From Vulgatibacter incomptus_A (lineage in GTDB: Bacteria; Myxococcota; Myxococcia; Myxococcales; Vulgatibacteraceae), in contig JBEBXK010000012.1 in NCBI GenBank assembly GCA_040391605.1, positions 1 to 64,000 on the forward strand: a stretch of DNA of 64,000 bases. Reading direction: 5' to 3'. The first letter of the stretch is position 1. The number at the start of each line of letters is the position of its first letter. A program made the position numbers and the translations under genes. Under the pieces are notes generated by a model. That model did not search any database, was not told the origin of the DNA, and saw nothing but the letters and a program-made list of their open reading frames with translations. Shown here one piece after another: positions 16,022 through 24,836 of this stretch.

Positions 16022-18790
16022 ATGCGCATCGCGCTGATCAGTTTGCTGACGCTCTCCACCGCCGTGGCCTGCAGCGACACCGAACGCCCGCTGGTGACGG
16101 CCCCGGAGTCTCTCACCCTCGACGTCGACGAGCTCTCCTTTGGGGCGGTCTTCGTCGGTGGCCACTTCATCAAGCGGGTGACCATGAAGAACGGCGGCGC
16201 CACCCCCGCCAACGTCAACGCCACCGAGCTCCCGCCCGGCTATTCGGTCCGACCCTCGGAATTCTCCCTGGCACCGCAGGAGACACGAACCCTCGAGGTC
16301 GTGTTCGCCCCGCTGGAGCTTGGGCCCTCCTCCGGCGTGATCGTCTTCCGACCCGCGATCGGATCGGCGACAGCGAAGCTGGCCGTCGATGCCACGGGAG
16401 CCCCCCGCGCCATCACCATCGACGAGCTGATCGACTTCGGCGAGCTTCCCATCGGCGAGACGAAGACCCTCTCTGTCTCGATCCGCAGCGAGACGGACGG
16501 CCCCTTGGATATCCAGGTGGAGCTCGGAGGTTCCGACGCCTTCGTCCGTGTCCGGGAGCGCATCGACCTGCCGCCACGCGGGGAGGCGAGGCTCGAGCTC
16601 TCCTTCGCCCCCAAGCTCCGCGGGTCTCAGCAGGGACTGCTCACCCTCCTCCTCTGCCAGGGCTGCCCCCGCACCCAGGTGGAGCTTCGCGGTACGGCAC
16701 AGGGGCTCTCCCTCCGGGCTTCGTCTTCGCCCCTGTACTTCGGCTCGGTGGCCCCGGGGCTGATCCGGACCGCGAGCGTGGCGATCGTCAACGACGGCGA
16801 TCTCCCCGTCGAGCTGGCGCCGCCCGAGCTCGTGCCGGACCTCGAGGACGGCGCCTTCGAGCTGGTGGGGGCGGACGGGTTCCCGGGCCGATTGGAGGTC
16901 GGTGAGAGCGCTTCCCTCGACCTCTCCTTCGCACCCGCCGCGCTCGGCACCCGCGGCGGCCGCCTGATCTTGCGAGATCTGCAGGGTGGCGAGATCCTCG
17001 GCGTGCCGATCGACGCAAAGGGGGGTGGCCCTCTCCTCGAGCTCAGCTCCACGAACCTCGACTTCGGGGCGCGGCCTGTCGGGCTCGGCCTCTCGGTGAC
17101 CATCATCCTCGCCAATGTCCTGGAGCCGGGAACTGTCGAGCTCGTCGCTGCCGGGATCGCCGGTCCCGGCGCAGCCTCCTTCGTCGTACGCACGCCCACC
17201 CTCCCCTTCGGCGTGGGGGCGCTGCCCGCTTCGCTGGAGGTCCACTTCCTACCCATCGAGAGCGGCGTGCTCCCGGCGGAGCTCGTGCTGGAGACCAACC
17301 ACCCCGAGCAGCCCTTCCTGCGGATCGATCTCGTCGGCGAGGGGTTGGGGCCCACCCATTGTGAACTCGGCCTCTACCCCATGGAGCTTCGATTCGGCCT
17401 GGTGAACGAGAGGGGCAGCGATCGGCGGGATCTGGAGATCCACAATCTGGGCTCGGAGCCCTGCCCACTCTGGAACTTCACCCTGGGAGGCCCCGACGCG
17501 GACCTCTTCCAGCTCGCGCCCCCACCCGCCGATCCACTCCTCCTCGCGCCGGGTCAGAGCCTGCGCCTGGTGGTCGACCGATTCCGCAGGCCCCCGGTGG
17601 CAGACCAGCGGTTGGACGCCTCCGTCTCCTTCCATCACTCGCGCGTCACCACCCCGGCGCAGGAGATCGCGATCAGCGCCCTGCCCATCACCACGGTACA
17701 GCTCGTCCCTTCGCCAACCTCGTTGATCTTCGAGGCGACCCCCGTGGATCGGGCTTCGGTCATCGTCCTCACCCTCGGCCCGCTCGCTCCGTCGCAGCGG
17801 CCGAATATCCTGGGGATCGGCCTCGCCGCAGACTCCTCCGAGGCCTTTCGCCTCCGCCCCGACGATCTCGCGCCGGGTTCCCTGAATGCGCCTCGCCAGG
17901 TACGCGTCATCTTCGCTCCCGGTGCATTGGGTCCGTATGCAGGAGAGATCGAGATCCGCCTCGCTGGCCACGACGAGCCCTTGCGGCTCCCCCTGCGCGG
18001 AGCGGGCGTGCCCCTCTGCGACCAGGGCGATTGCGGCTGGCCGACGCCGTCCTGCGGGCCCATCGAGGTCGACGCAGGCGCTCCCCTCCCACTGAGCGCC
18101 AGCGGCTTTTCTGCCTGTAGCTGGAGGATCACCCAAGGCGCGTCGGCCTCCCGACTGGTTTCCGGACGAGTCACCAGCTGTGAATCCACCTTCGAGCCAT
18201 GGTTGGTGGGCGACTACGAGTTCGAGTCCCTCCTGGAGTGGGAGAATGGCCGCGCCGCCATTTGCCGCAGCCCTGTGCATGCGAATCCACCACCCGGACT
18301 CTGGGTGGAGTCCGTCTCGACGAATGAGGGCTCCGCGTCCCCCCGCCTCGAGATCCTTCATTCGGCGATCGGTGATCCCCATATGAAGATGGCCTGGATG
18401 TTGGCGTGTTCCGCCACGGGCGGCAGCCTCTGGCCCTCGATCTGCGAGTGGGATCTGCCAGGCGTCGAGGACAACCCGGAAGGCGTCGCGACCCGGTTCG
18501 ACGGTCCCAGCCTCATGGGGATCGAGAGTCCGAGCCTCTCGCAGCCCTACTACCTCGGCGTGCAGCGCAGCTCCACCGGGCTGAGCCCGGAACAGGTCTC
18601 GGTTCGGCTCTACTGCGGCGGCGCGTTGGTCGAGGAGGATCTCCTCTCCTTCGACGAGCCACAGCAATTCCAGTTCTGGGGATCGGTGGACTTCGACTCG
18701 CCGAGCGACTGCAACTTCGTCGAGGACGGCACCCGCTGGTCTCCCCACCGGTTCTGCCTGCCTGAGGATCCCTTCTGCCCTCCCCCTTGA
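16022..18790 (+). CDS. Large lipoprotein with choice-of-anchor-D (Hydin/ASPM-like) repeats
   Basis: A 922-residue lipoprotein. The signal peptide MRIALISLLTLSTAVACSD ends in a lipobox Cys. The body contains about six Ig-like units, each with an LxFGxVxxG-type opening (for example LSFGAVFVGG, IDFGELPIGE, LYFGSVAPG, LDFGARPVGLG) and an LEVxFxP-type strand. This is the choice-of-anchor-D/ASPM-SPD2-Hydin pattern common in myxobacterial surface proteins. The last 200 residues are Cys-rich (CDQGDCGWPTPSCGP) and differ from the repeats. A surface adhesive or structural role is inferred. GGGGAGG lies just before the ATG at 16022. Confidence 0.8.
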   Translation: MRIALISLLTLSTAVACSDTERPLVTAPESLTLDVDELSFGAVFVGGHFIKRVTMKNGGATPANVNATELPPGYSVRPSEFSLAPQETRTLEVVFAPLELGPSSGVIVFRPAIGSATAKLAVDATGAPRAITIDELIDFGELPIGETKTLSVSIRSETDGPLDIQVELGGSDAFVRVRERIDLPPRGEARLELSFAPKLRGSQQGLLTLLLCQGCPRTQVELRGTAQGLSLRASSSPLYFGSVAPGLIRTASVAIVNDGDLPVELAPPELVPDLEDGAFELVGADGFPGRLEVGESASLDLSFAPAALGTRGGRLILRDLQGGEILGVPIDAKGGGPLLELSSTNLDFGARPVGLGLSVTIILANVLEPGTVELVAAGIAGPGAASFVVRTPTLPFGVGALPASLEVHFLPIESGVLPAELVLETNHPEQPFLRIDLVGEGLGPTHCELGLYPMELRFGLVNERGSDRRDLEIHNLGSEPCPLWNFTLGGPDADLFQLAPPPADPLLLAPGQSLRLVVDRFRRPPVADQRLDASVSFHHSRVTTPAQEIAISALPITTVQLVPSPTSLIFEATPVDRASVIVLTLGPLAPSQRPNILGIGLAADSSEAFRLRPDDLAPGSLNAPRQVRVIFAPGALGPYAGEIEIRLAGHDEPLRLPLRGAGVPLCDQGDCGWPTPSCGPIEVDAGAPLPLSASGFSACSWRITQGASASRLVSGRVTSCESTFEPWLVGDYEFESLLEWENGRAAICRSPVHANPPPGLWVESVSTNEGSASPRLEILHSAIGDPHMKMAWMLACSATGGSLWPSICEWDLPGVEDNPEGVATRFDGPSLMGIESPSLSQPYYLGVQRSSTGLSPEQVSVRLYCGGALVEEDLLSFDEPQQFQFWGSVDFDSPSDCNFVEDGTRWSPHRFCLPEDPFCPPP

Positions 18791-18811
18791 CGCCCGCTCG
18801 GGCCACCGACT

Positions 18812-19030
18812 AGGTTGCCCGTCAGACGGAAGCCGTGGGTGCCCCGCTGGAGCGTCGCTCGTAGCGGGGAAAAGGGAAGCCGGTGTGAATCCGGCGCGGT
18901 CCCGCCACTGTAACCGGGTCGTGGTGCCCCCAATGCAGCGGTCACTCTCCCTCGCGTGGGAGGGGAAGGCCGGGGGCGCCGCAGGCGATCTTCATCGGCC
19001 TGCGCCCGGGAGCCAGGAGACCTGCCCATC
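18812..19030 (+). promoter_or_regulatory. Cobalamin riboswitch upstream of btuB
   Basis: Matches the AdoCbl aptamer core. GGGAAGCCGGTGTGAATCC, then GGCGCGGTCCCGCCACTGTA (the B12 box region), sit near 18869-18910. An insertion arm follows, and the closing GGAGCCAGGAGACCTGCC is at 19009-19026. Between the aptamer and btuB an inverted repeat GAGCACGC ... GCGTGCTC could form a terminator or sequestering stem. Binding of cobalamin is expected to repress the B12 uptake operon downstream. Confidence 0.95.
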
Positions 19031-19151
19031 GGCGTCAGAAGAGCACGCTCGTCTCCGGATGCGATGGTCGCAGCCGGCGCGTGCTCGAGGTGGCTGCCCT
19101 GGCGGCCACCGCCGCGACTCCCCGCGCGCGATGGGGAACGCGAGGCTGTAG

Positions 19152-21233
19152 ATGTTCTCCGCATCGTCTGCCAGTGGGGCTCCATTCCCCGCTCTGGTCG
19201 GCCTCTCGCTCCTGCTCGCCCTGACCTCCGGTCGTCGCGCCGTCGCCGCGGACGCTGGCGATCCGCCTGGGCCCGACGACGTCGCCACCTCCGAGCTCGC
19301 CACGGCTGGCGCCGGGACGACCGAGGCCGAGAGGACTCCGCCAGCGACATCCGAGCTCGAGGAGATCGAGGTGATCGGCGAGCGCCCGGATCCCCGCTTC
19401 CCGTCGCCGACGCCCGATCAGGATCCCACCGCCTTCGGGACGGTGATCCGGGCCGACGACTTCGCCGGCGAGCGGATCGAGGCGGCGCAGCTCCTGCTCC
19501 AGGCGCCGGGGACCCGGCTGCGTCGGACACCCGCAGGCGCGACGATGATGCTCCGCGGCGCCTCCGCCGATCAGACGCTCGTTCTCCTGGACGGGATCCG
19601 CCTGAACGCCGCGGTCGGCGGCGGCCTCGATCTGCGCAGCATCCCCGCCGGGTTGATCGACGAGATCACCGTGCTGCGCGGCAACGAAGGCGGGCGCTAC
19701 GGCGCCGGCGCCCTGGGCGGGGTCGCGCTGCTCTCGACGCGCCCGCCTGGGGAGCGGATGGAGGGGAGCCTCTCGCTCTCCGGAGGCTCCTTCGGCACCT
19801 ACGGTCTGGACGCCTCCCTCATGGGCGGCAACGCCAGCCTCCAGGGGATCGCCGCCCTCTCGCTGGAGCAGAGCGAGGGCGACTTCCCGGCGCTCTTCGA
19901 TCCGACCCCCGCCCACGATTCCTCGGACGTCCGGATCGAGCGGCTGGGCAACAACGACTCTCAATCGGCGGGGCTCCTCCTCAAGGGCATGGCGCGCCTC
20001 GGCGGGATCCGCGTCCACGCGCTCGGCCAGGGCTCGCTGGCCGAGCGCGGCATCCCGGGGACGCTCTATTGGCGCGACTCCCAGCGTCGCGGCGAGCGGC
20101 GGATCCTGGCTGCCCTCCGCGCCGAGCCCGCCGAGAAGGGCGAGCACTCCATCGAGGGATCGGTGGAGCTGCGCCACGACGAGGTCGCGATCTGGGGGGG
20201 AGGGAGCCGCGGCGTGATCTCCCAGCCGGCGACGAACGAGGAGGGCCGCCCCTGGCAGATCGAAAACGCCGTCGAGACCTCGCTCGTCGCGCAGACCGCG
20301 CCCTTCTCCTGGACCTTCCTCCGGATCGAGGGGCGCGCCGGAGGGGAGTGGCTCACCACCCCCTATGCCGACTCCCGTTCCCGGGAGCGCCTCGCCGTCG
20401 GCGTGGTCGACGAGCTCTACCTCGGCCGCGCCATCACCGTAGCGCCGGCGCTGCGCTACGATCGGATCGGCGCCTTCGACGGCCTCTCGCCGAAGCTCGG
20501 GATCTCCGTGCGCCCCATCGCCGCGCTGGAGCTGCGAGCCAACGCGGGCCGCACCTTTCGCGTGCCTTCCTTCGGCGAACTCTACCTGGAGCAGGGGCCG
20601 CTGAAGTCCAATCCGGAGCTGCGACCCGAGCGTGGCTTCGCGGTGGACGGCGGCGTGCTGCTCCGCGGCGACGACCTCCTCTTCCAGCTCTCCGCCTTCT
20701 ACGCGCGCACCTCCGATCTCATCTCCTACGAGGTGGTCAGCGGCGGGGTCTCTAAGCCCTTCAACTTCCTGGACGCCGAGGTGCGGGGCGGCGAGGCCGA
20801 GGCGATGGTCCGCCCCCTCTCATGGCTCAGCCTCAGCGCCAGCTACAGCCTCGCGACCACCACCAACCTTCGGGACGATCCGCGCTACTTCGGCAAGGAG
20901 CTCCCCTATCGCCCAGCCCACCGGCTGATGGGCCGGATCGCGACGCGCACCCGGGACACGGAGGCCTTCGTCGAGGCCAGCCACCAGAGCGCACAATACG
21001 TGAACCGATCCAACGCAGGCGAGCTCCCTTCGCAGACCTCCGCCCGCAGCGGCGCCGGCGCCCGCGTGTGGCGAGACACCTACGCCTACGACGTCTGGCT
21101 CTCCGGCCAAGTCGAGAACGTCTTCGACGCCCAGCTCATCGATCAACTCGGTTTCCCCCAGCCCGGAAGGGCGTTCTACCTCACCCTCCGCGTCGTCCCT
21201 CGTGGCGGCGCGCGCATCGAAAGAGACTCATGA
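19152..21233 (+). CDS. btuB: TonB-dependent outer-membrane receptor for cobalamin (BtuB)
   Basis: Imports vitamin B12 across the outer membrane with TonB energy. After a signal peptide (LVGLSLLLALTSGRRAVAA) come a TonB-box-like EEIEVIGE, the plug domain (APGTRLRRTPAGATMMLRGASADQTLVLLDGI, then EITVLRGNEGGRYGAGALGGV) and a C-terminal barrel. Length is 693 residues. The riboswitch immediately upstream fixes the substrate class as cobalamin. GAGG lies 6 nt before the ATG. The last bases overlap the next gene (ATGA), so the two are translationally coupled. Confidence 0.93.
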   Translation: MFSASSASGAPFPALVGLSLLLALTSGRRAVAADAGDPPGPDDVATSELATAGAGTTEAERTPPATSELEEIEVIGERPDPRFPSPTPDQDPTAFGTVIRADDFAGERIEAAQLLLQAPGTRLRRTPAGATMMLRGASADQTLVLLDGIRLNAAVGGGLDLRSIPAGLIDEITVLRGNEGGRYGAGALGGVALLSTRPPGERMEGSLSLSGGSFGTYGLDASLMGGNASLQGIAALSLEQSEGDFPALFDPTPAHDSSDVRIERLGNNDSQSAGLLLKGMARLGGIRVHALGQGSLAERGIPGTLYWRDSQRRGERRILAALRAEPAEKGEHSIEGSVELRHDEVAIWGGGSRGVISQPATNEEGRPWQIENAVETSLVAQTAPFSWTFLRIEGRAGGEWLTTPYADSRSRERLAVGVVDELYLGRAITVAPALRYDRIGAFDGLSPKLGISVRPIAALELRANAGRTFRVPSFGELYLEQGPLKSNPELRPERGFAVDGGVLLRGDDLLFQLSAFYARTSDLISYEVVSGGVSKPFNFLDAEVRGGEAEAMVRPLSWLSLSASYSLATTTNLRDDPRYFGKELPYRPAHRLMGRIATRTRDTEAFVEASHQSAQYVNRSNAGELPSQTSARSGAGARVWRDTYAYDVWLSGQVENVFDAQLIDQLGFPQPGRAFYLTLRVVPRGGARIERDS

Positions 21234-22666
21234 TCCGCCTCCTATTTCCCCTGCTCGCCGCGACGGCCCTCCTGGCCCTGTCGGCCTGCTCGGATCCCGT
21301 CGCCTCCTGCGACGCACCCAACCTGATGTGCAGCGAAACCTGCGTGAACGCCGACGTCGATCCGAACCATTGCGGCGGCTGCGACAACGCCTGTGGCGGC
21401 AACTTTATCTGCTCCGACGGCGGCTGCGTCTGCCCCTCGGGGAAGACGGATTGCGACGGCCGCTGCGTGGATCTTCGCACCGATTCGCTCCACTGCGGCG
21501 CCTGTGAGGACTCGGTCTGCACCGACGGAGCCTTCTGCCGCGACGGCGTCTGTGGCTGCGATGGCGATGACTGCACCTGCCCCGGCGAGGTCTGCGGCGA
21601 TGTCTGCGTGGATCCCCAGACGGACGAACTGAACTGCGGCGGCTGCGGCATCGTCTGTGGCGACGGCCAACACTGCCTCTCCGGCGTCTGCGCCGGCGGT
21701 GATCTCTACGCGGCCTGCTTCTCCAGCGGCCAGGTCGTACCCTTTCTGAAGACGTCCAGCGAGCGCAGCGGCACGATCGCGGAGCTGATCGCAGGGCCCC
21801 AGAGCTTGGCGCTCCTGGGCGATCGCTTCCTCGCCGTGGTCGGCTCCCTCGATTCCACGCTCTACGTCTACGAGCGCTCCACCATGGATGAGGTCGCCTC
21901 GATGCTCCTGGCGCCCGAGGGCGCGCAGGGCCCCAACCACCTCGTGATCCAAGGCGAGCGCGCCTACGTCGTGAACTCCCAGGTCAACACCGTGCAGGTC
22001 GTCGATCTCTCGGAGCCGTCCCAGCCCAAGACGGTCTACGAGATCCCCACCGGCGAGGGCACCAACCCCTACTTCGCGGCCTTCGACGAGGCTGGTACAC
22101 TTTGGGTGACCCTCCTTCTGACCAATCAAGTGCTGCCCCTCGAGATCGGGGAGAACGCCGGCGTCGCCGGAGCCCCCATCGATCTTCCGACTGCGGAAGG
22201 GAGCCAGCCCTTCCCCGCCGGCCTCGCGATCGTCGAGGGCACCGTCTACGTGACCCTCAACAACCTCGACGACGCCTGGCAGCCCGCGGGCAACGGCCGC
22301 CTCGCCAAGGTCTCGGTGGCAGAGAAGGCATCGACCGGCCTCGTCGATCTCGGCGCGTCCTGCAAGAACCCTGGCTTCGTGGTGATCCGCGAGGGCCGCC
22401 TCGCGATCTCCTGCACGGGATCGTATGGCGCGGATGACGGAACCGTCGCCCTCTTCGACCCAGCGGGCGAGGACATCCACTACGTGGAGACCGGCCGCGC
22501 CCCTGGGCGGATGTCCGTCGATCCGAGCCGTCCGGGTTATCTCTACGTCGCCGACACCGGCGGGGTGGAGCTGATCACCGTCGACGCAGACGATCACTTC
22601 ACCACCACCGGAGCCTGCGTGCCCGCCGAGTGGGAGTTCGTCAGCGACGTGCTGGCGGCCCCATGA
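21230..22666 (+). CDS. Cys-rich beta-propeller lipoprotein in the B12 operon (BtuG-like candidate)
   Basis: A 478-residue lipoprotein with signal peptide MIRLLFPLLAATALLALSACSD. Residues about 25-165 are Cys-rich EGF-like/stigma-type repeats (NADVDPNHCGGCDNACGG, then RTDSLHCGACEDSVC, then DPQTDELNCGGCGIVCG). The remaining 310 residues are a YncE-like beta-propeller, with blade motifs such as LYVYERSTMDEVASML, AYVVNSQVNTVQVVDL, YLYVADTGGVELITV. Its ATG overlaps the btuB stop and its TGA overlaps btuF, so it belongs to the uptake machine. In Bacteroides, BtuG is a surface propeller lipoprotein that captures B12 for BtuB. Equivalence here is inference from fold, lipidation and position; no B12-binding residues can be read. 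Confidence 0.75.
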   Translation: MIRLLFPLLAATALLALSACSDPVASCDAPNLMCSETCVNADVDPNHCGGCDNACGGNFICSDGGCVCPSGKTDCDGRCVDLRTDSLHCGACEDSVCTDGAFCRDGVCGCDGDDCTCPGEVCGDVCVDPQTDELNCGGCGIVCGDGQHCLSGVCAGGDLYAACFSSGQVVPFLKTSSERSGTIAELIAGPQSLALLGDRFLAVVGSLDSTLYVYERSTMDEVASMLLAPEGAQGPNHLVIQGERAYVVNSQVNTVQVVDLSEPSQPKTVYEIPTGEGTNPYFAAFDEAGTLWVTLLLTNQVLPLEIGENAGVAGAPIDLPTAEGSQPFPAGLAIVEGTVYVTLNNLDDAWQPAGNGRLAKVSVAEKASTGLVDLGASCKNPGFVVIREGRLAISCTGSYGADDGTVALFDPAGEDIHYVETGRAPGRMSVDPSRPGYLYVADTGGVELITVDADDHFTTTGACVPAEWEFVSDVLAAP

Positions 22667-23676
22667 GGCGCCGGGCCCACGATCCGCGCTGGGCGGCGCT
22701 CATCGCCGCCCTCGCCGCCCTCGCGCTCTCGCTGCCGATGGCTGCCATGGGCGCCTCGCCCTATCGTCTGGGCGAGGCGCCCAAGGCGAAGCCGACGCGG
22801 ATCGTGAGCCTGGCCCCTTCGATCACCGAGATCGTCCTCGATCTCGGCGCCGGCCTCTCCCTCGTCGGCGTCTCCCGCTACGACGACGCCGACGAGGTGA
22901 AGGAGCTGCCGCGGGTGGGAGGCTTCGCCGATCCCGCTCCGGAGGCGATCCTCGCCCTCCGTCCCGACCTCCTCCTCGTCCAGCCGGGCCCCGGGAACCA
23001 GGTGGCTGTCCAGCGCCTGGCCGATCTCGGCGTACCCGTGCTGGTATTACCCCTTCACACGATAGAGGAGACCCTCTCCTCGATCCGCGCGGTCGGGGAC
23101 GCCCTCCACGATCCCACCGGGGGCGCAGCCAGCGCCAGGCGGCTCTCCGACGGCCTCGAGGCGGTGCGGCTCCACGCCGCCAACCTGCCCAAGCGTCGGG
23201 TGCTCCTCGTCTACGGCTGGCAGCCACTGGTGGTCGCCGGCCCCGAGTCCTTCGGCGACGCCCTCCTCCGCCTCGCTGGCGCCGAGAACGTCGTCGCCCG
23301 TGCATCCGGCCCCTACCCGACCCTCTCGATGGAGGCGGCCCTCGCCGCCGATCCCGAGCTGCTCCTCGACGCCAGCGGCGGCCACGGCGCCGCCGCTCCC
23401 CTGGAGGAGTGGACACCCAGGGTGCGGCGCCTCCCCTCCTCCGCCTTGTTTCGCCCCGGGCCGCGCCTGGCCCAAGGGGCCCGCGAGCTCTTCCAGATCC
23501 TCCACCCGGACGCAGCCACGGTCGCCAGGGACACGAGCCATGGCTCGATTTCGGCTCCGGCGGAGACACGCCCCCCCGCTGCGCCCTCCGCGCCTGCAGA
23601 CATTCCCTCCGCCTCGACGCGGGCTCCGGCGGTCATGCCCTCAACCACACGCCCAGGGGGAGTGGCCGCGCCATGA
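22663..23676 (+). CDS. btuF: Periplasmic cobalamin-binding protein (BtuF)
   Basis: Class III solute-binding protein delivering B12 to BtuCD. A signal peptide (ALIAALAALALSLPMAAMGA) is followed by RIVSLAPSITEIVLDLGAGLSLVGVSRYDD, a hallmark of BtuF-like proteins. Further landmarks are PRVGGFADPAPEAILALRPDLLLV and RRVLLVYGWQPLVVAGPESFGDALLRLAGAENV, here quoted only in part of their length. The C-terminus carries an Ala/Pro/Ser-rich tail of about 40 residues that is not usual for BtuF. The ATG overlaps the propeller gene's stop and the TGA overlaps btuC. A perfect 13-bp inverted repeat lies in the codons just after the signal peptide (22749-22782). Confidence 0.9.
   Translation: MRRRAHDPRWAALIAALAALALSLPMAAMGASPYRLGEAPKAKPTRIVSLAPSITEIVLDLGAGLSLVGVSRYDDADEVKELPRVGGFADPAPEAILALRPDLLLVQPGPGNQVAVQRLADLGVPVLVLPLHTIEETLSSIRAVGDALHDPTGGAASARRLSDGLEAVRLHAANLPKRRVLLVYGWQPLVVAGPESFGDALLRLAGAENVVARASGPYPTLSMEAALAADPELLLDASGGHGAAAPLEEWTPRVRRLPSSALFRPGPRLAQGARELFQILHPDAATVARDTSHGSISAPAETRPPAAPSAPADIPSASTRAPAVMPSTTRPGGVAAP
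22749..22782 (+). other. Perfect 13-bp stem-loop inside btuF
   Basis: GGGCGCCTCGCCC at 22749-22761 is exactly complementary to GGGCGAGGCGCCC at 22770-22782, with an 8-nt loop. In the btu mRNA this GC-rich hairpin would lie right after the BtuF signal-peptide codons. It might slow ribosomes, stabilise upstream mRNA or attenuate transcription; function is unknown. Confidence 0.8.
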
Positions 23677-24737
23677 GCCAGGCTACGATCGGCAGCGACG
23701 AGGTCTTCTCCCTCGGCGCCCGGCGGTTCTCCACCGGGAGGCTCGCTGCGATCCTCATTGTGCTCACCTCTCTAACGCTGCTCGTCTTCGCAGCAGGGGC
23801 GGCCTTCGGCGCCGAGGGGATCAGCCTGAGCCAGGCGCTCACCTCGCCCCAATCCCTCGACGCGCGGATCCTCTTCGGCCTTCGCCTCCCCCGCCTCAGC
23901 CTCGCGCTGATCGCCGGCGCGGGGCTGTCGGCGGCCGGCGCCGCCTACCAGGGCCTGCTCCGCAACCCACTGGCGGATCCCTTCGTCCTCGGCGTCTCCG
24001 GCGGCGCCGCCCTCGGTGGCACCTTCGCCCTGGCCGCCGGCAGCCTGCTGGCCAGCGCCGGCCTCTCCTTCCTGGGCGCCGGCGCGACCGTGACCGCCGC
24101 GGCCTTCGCCGGCGCCGTCCTCGCCACCCTCCTCGCCTTCGCCGCGGGCCTCAGCAACGGCCGCCTCGATCCCACCCGCACCCTGCTCGCCGGCGTGATC
24201 TTCAACAGCTTCGCCGCCGCGGCCATCACCCTCCTCAAGACGGCCGTCTCCCCCGAGAAGGCCCAGCAGCTCCTCTTCTGGCTCACCGGCTCCCTGGGTT
24301 ACGAGGCCTGGTCCACCCTGACCGCGGCCGGCGCGGCTACCCTCCTCTCCATCGGGATCCTCTCGCGACAAGGCCACGCCCTGAACCTCCTCACCCTGGG
24401 GGACGACAGCGCCGCGGCCCTCGGCGTGGAGGTGGCCCGGGTGCGCGTCGTCGTCTTCCTCGCCGCGTCCCTGGCCGTGGCGGTGGCGGTCTCCCTCACC
24501 GGGTTAGTCGCCTTCGTCGGCTTGGTGGTCCCCCACGCCATGCGCCTGGTCTTCGGCCCCGATCAGCGCCTGCTCATCCCGGCCTCCGCCCTCGGCGGCG
24601 GCGCCTTCCTCCTCGCCGCCGACCTCGGCGCGCGGCTCCTCTTCATCCCCCTCGGCACCGAGCTCCCCGCCGGCGCCCTCACCGCCCTGGCGGGAGGGCC
24701 CTTCTTCCTGATCCTCCTGCGGCGCAAGCTTCTTTGA
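23673..24737 (+). CDS. btuC: Cobalamin ABC transporter permease (BtuC)
   Basis: FecCD-family inner-membrane permease with about ten helices, 354 residues. Diagnostic segments are RLPRLSLALIAGAGLSAAGAAYQGLLRNPLADPFVLGVS (shown in abbreviated form: RLPR ... GLLRNPLADP), LAGVIFNSF, LTGLVAFVGLVVPH and GTELPAGALTALAGGPFFLILL. The ATG overlaps the btuF stop. It pairs with BtuF and with the ATPase at 30.1 kb, although three signalling genes intervene. A near-consensus promoter begins on its stop codon. Confidence 0.94.
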   Translation: MSQATIGSDEVFSLGARRFSTGRLAAILIVLTSLTLLVFAAGAAFGAEGISLSQALTSPQSLDARILFGLRLPRLSLALIAGAGLSAAGAAYQGLLRNPLADPFVLGVSGGAALGGTFALAAGSLLASAGLSFLGAGATVTAAAFAGAVLATLLAFAAGLSNGRLDPTRTLLAGVIFNSFAAAAITLLKTAVSPEKAQQLLFWLTGSLGYEAWSTLTAAGAATLLSIGILSRQGHALNLLTLGDDSAAALGVEVARVRVVVFLAASLAVAVAVSLTGLVAFVGLVVPHAMRLVFGPDQRLLIPASALGGGAFLLAADLGARLLFIPLGTELPAGALTALAGGPFFLILLRRKLL

Positions 24738-24762
24738 CACCCCGGGCGTCCCCTCCTACGAT
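24734..24762 (+). promoter_or_regulatory. Near-consensus sigma-70 promoter at the btuC stop codon
   Basis: TTGACA at 24734-24739 (its TGA is the btuC stop) and TACGAT at 24757-24762 are separated by exactly 17 bases. Transcription would start near 24769, just before the cyclase gene. This would let the signalling block and btuD be expressed when the riboswitch has shut off the upstream genes. It is a prediction from spacing and sequence only. Confidence 0.55.
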
Positions 24763-24836
24763 CTCCTTCTTTCAAGTGGTTGCATGCGGCGAGCGAGGTC
24801 GGATCGGCGCTCGACGGCGCGGGGATCGAAGACCAG

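Noticed and set aside
15866..17245. A 459-codon open frame opposite the Hydin-domain lipoprotein
   Set aside because: Charged low-complexity product without motifs; the plus frame has a lipobox and Ig-like repeats.
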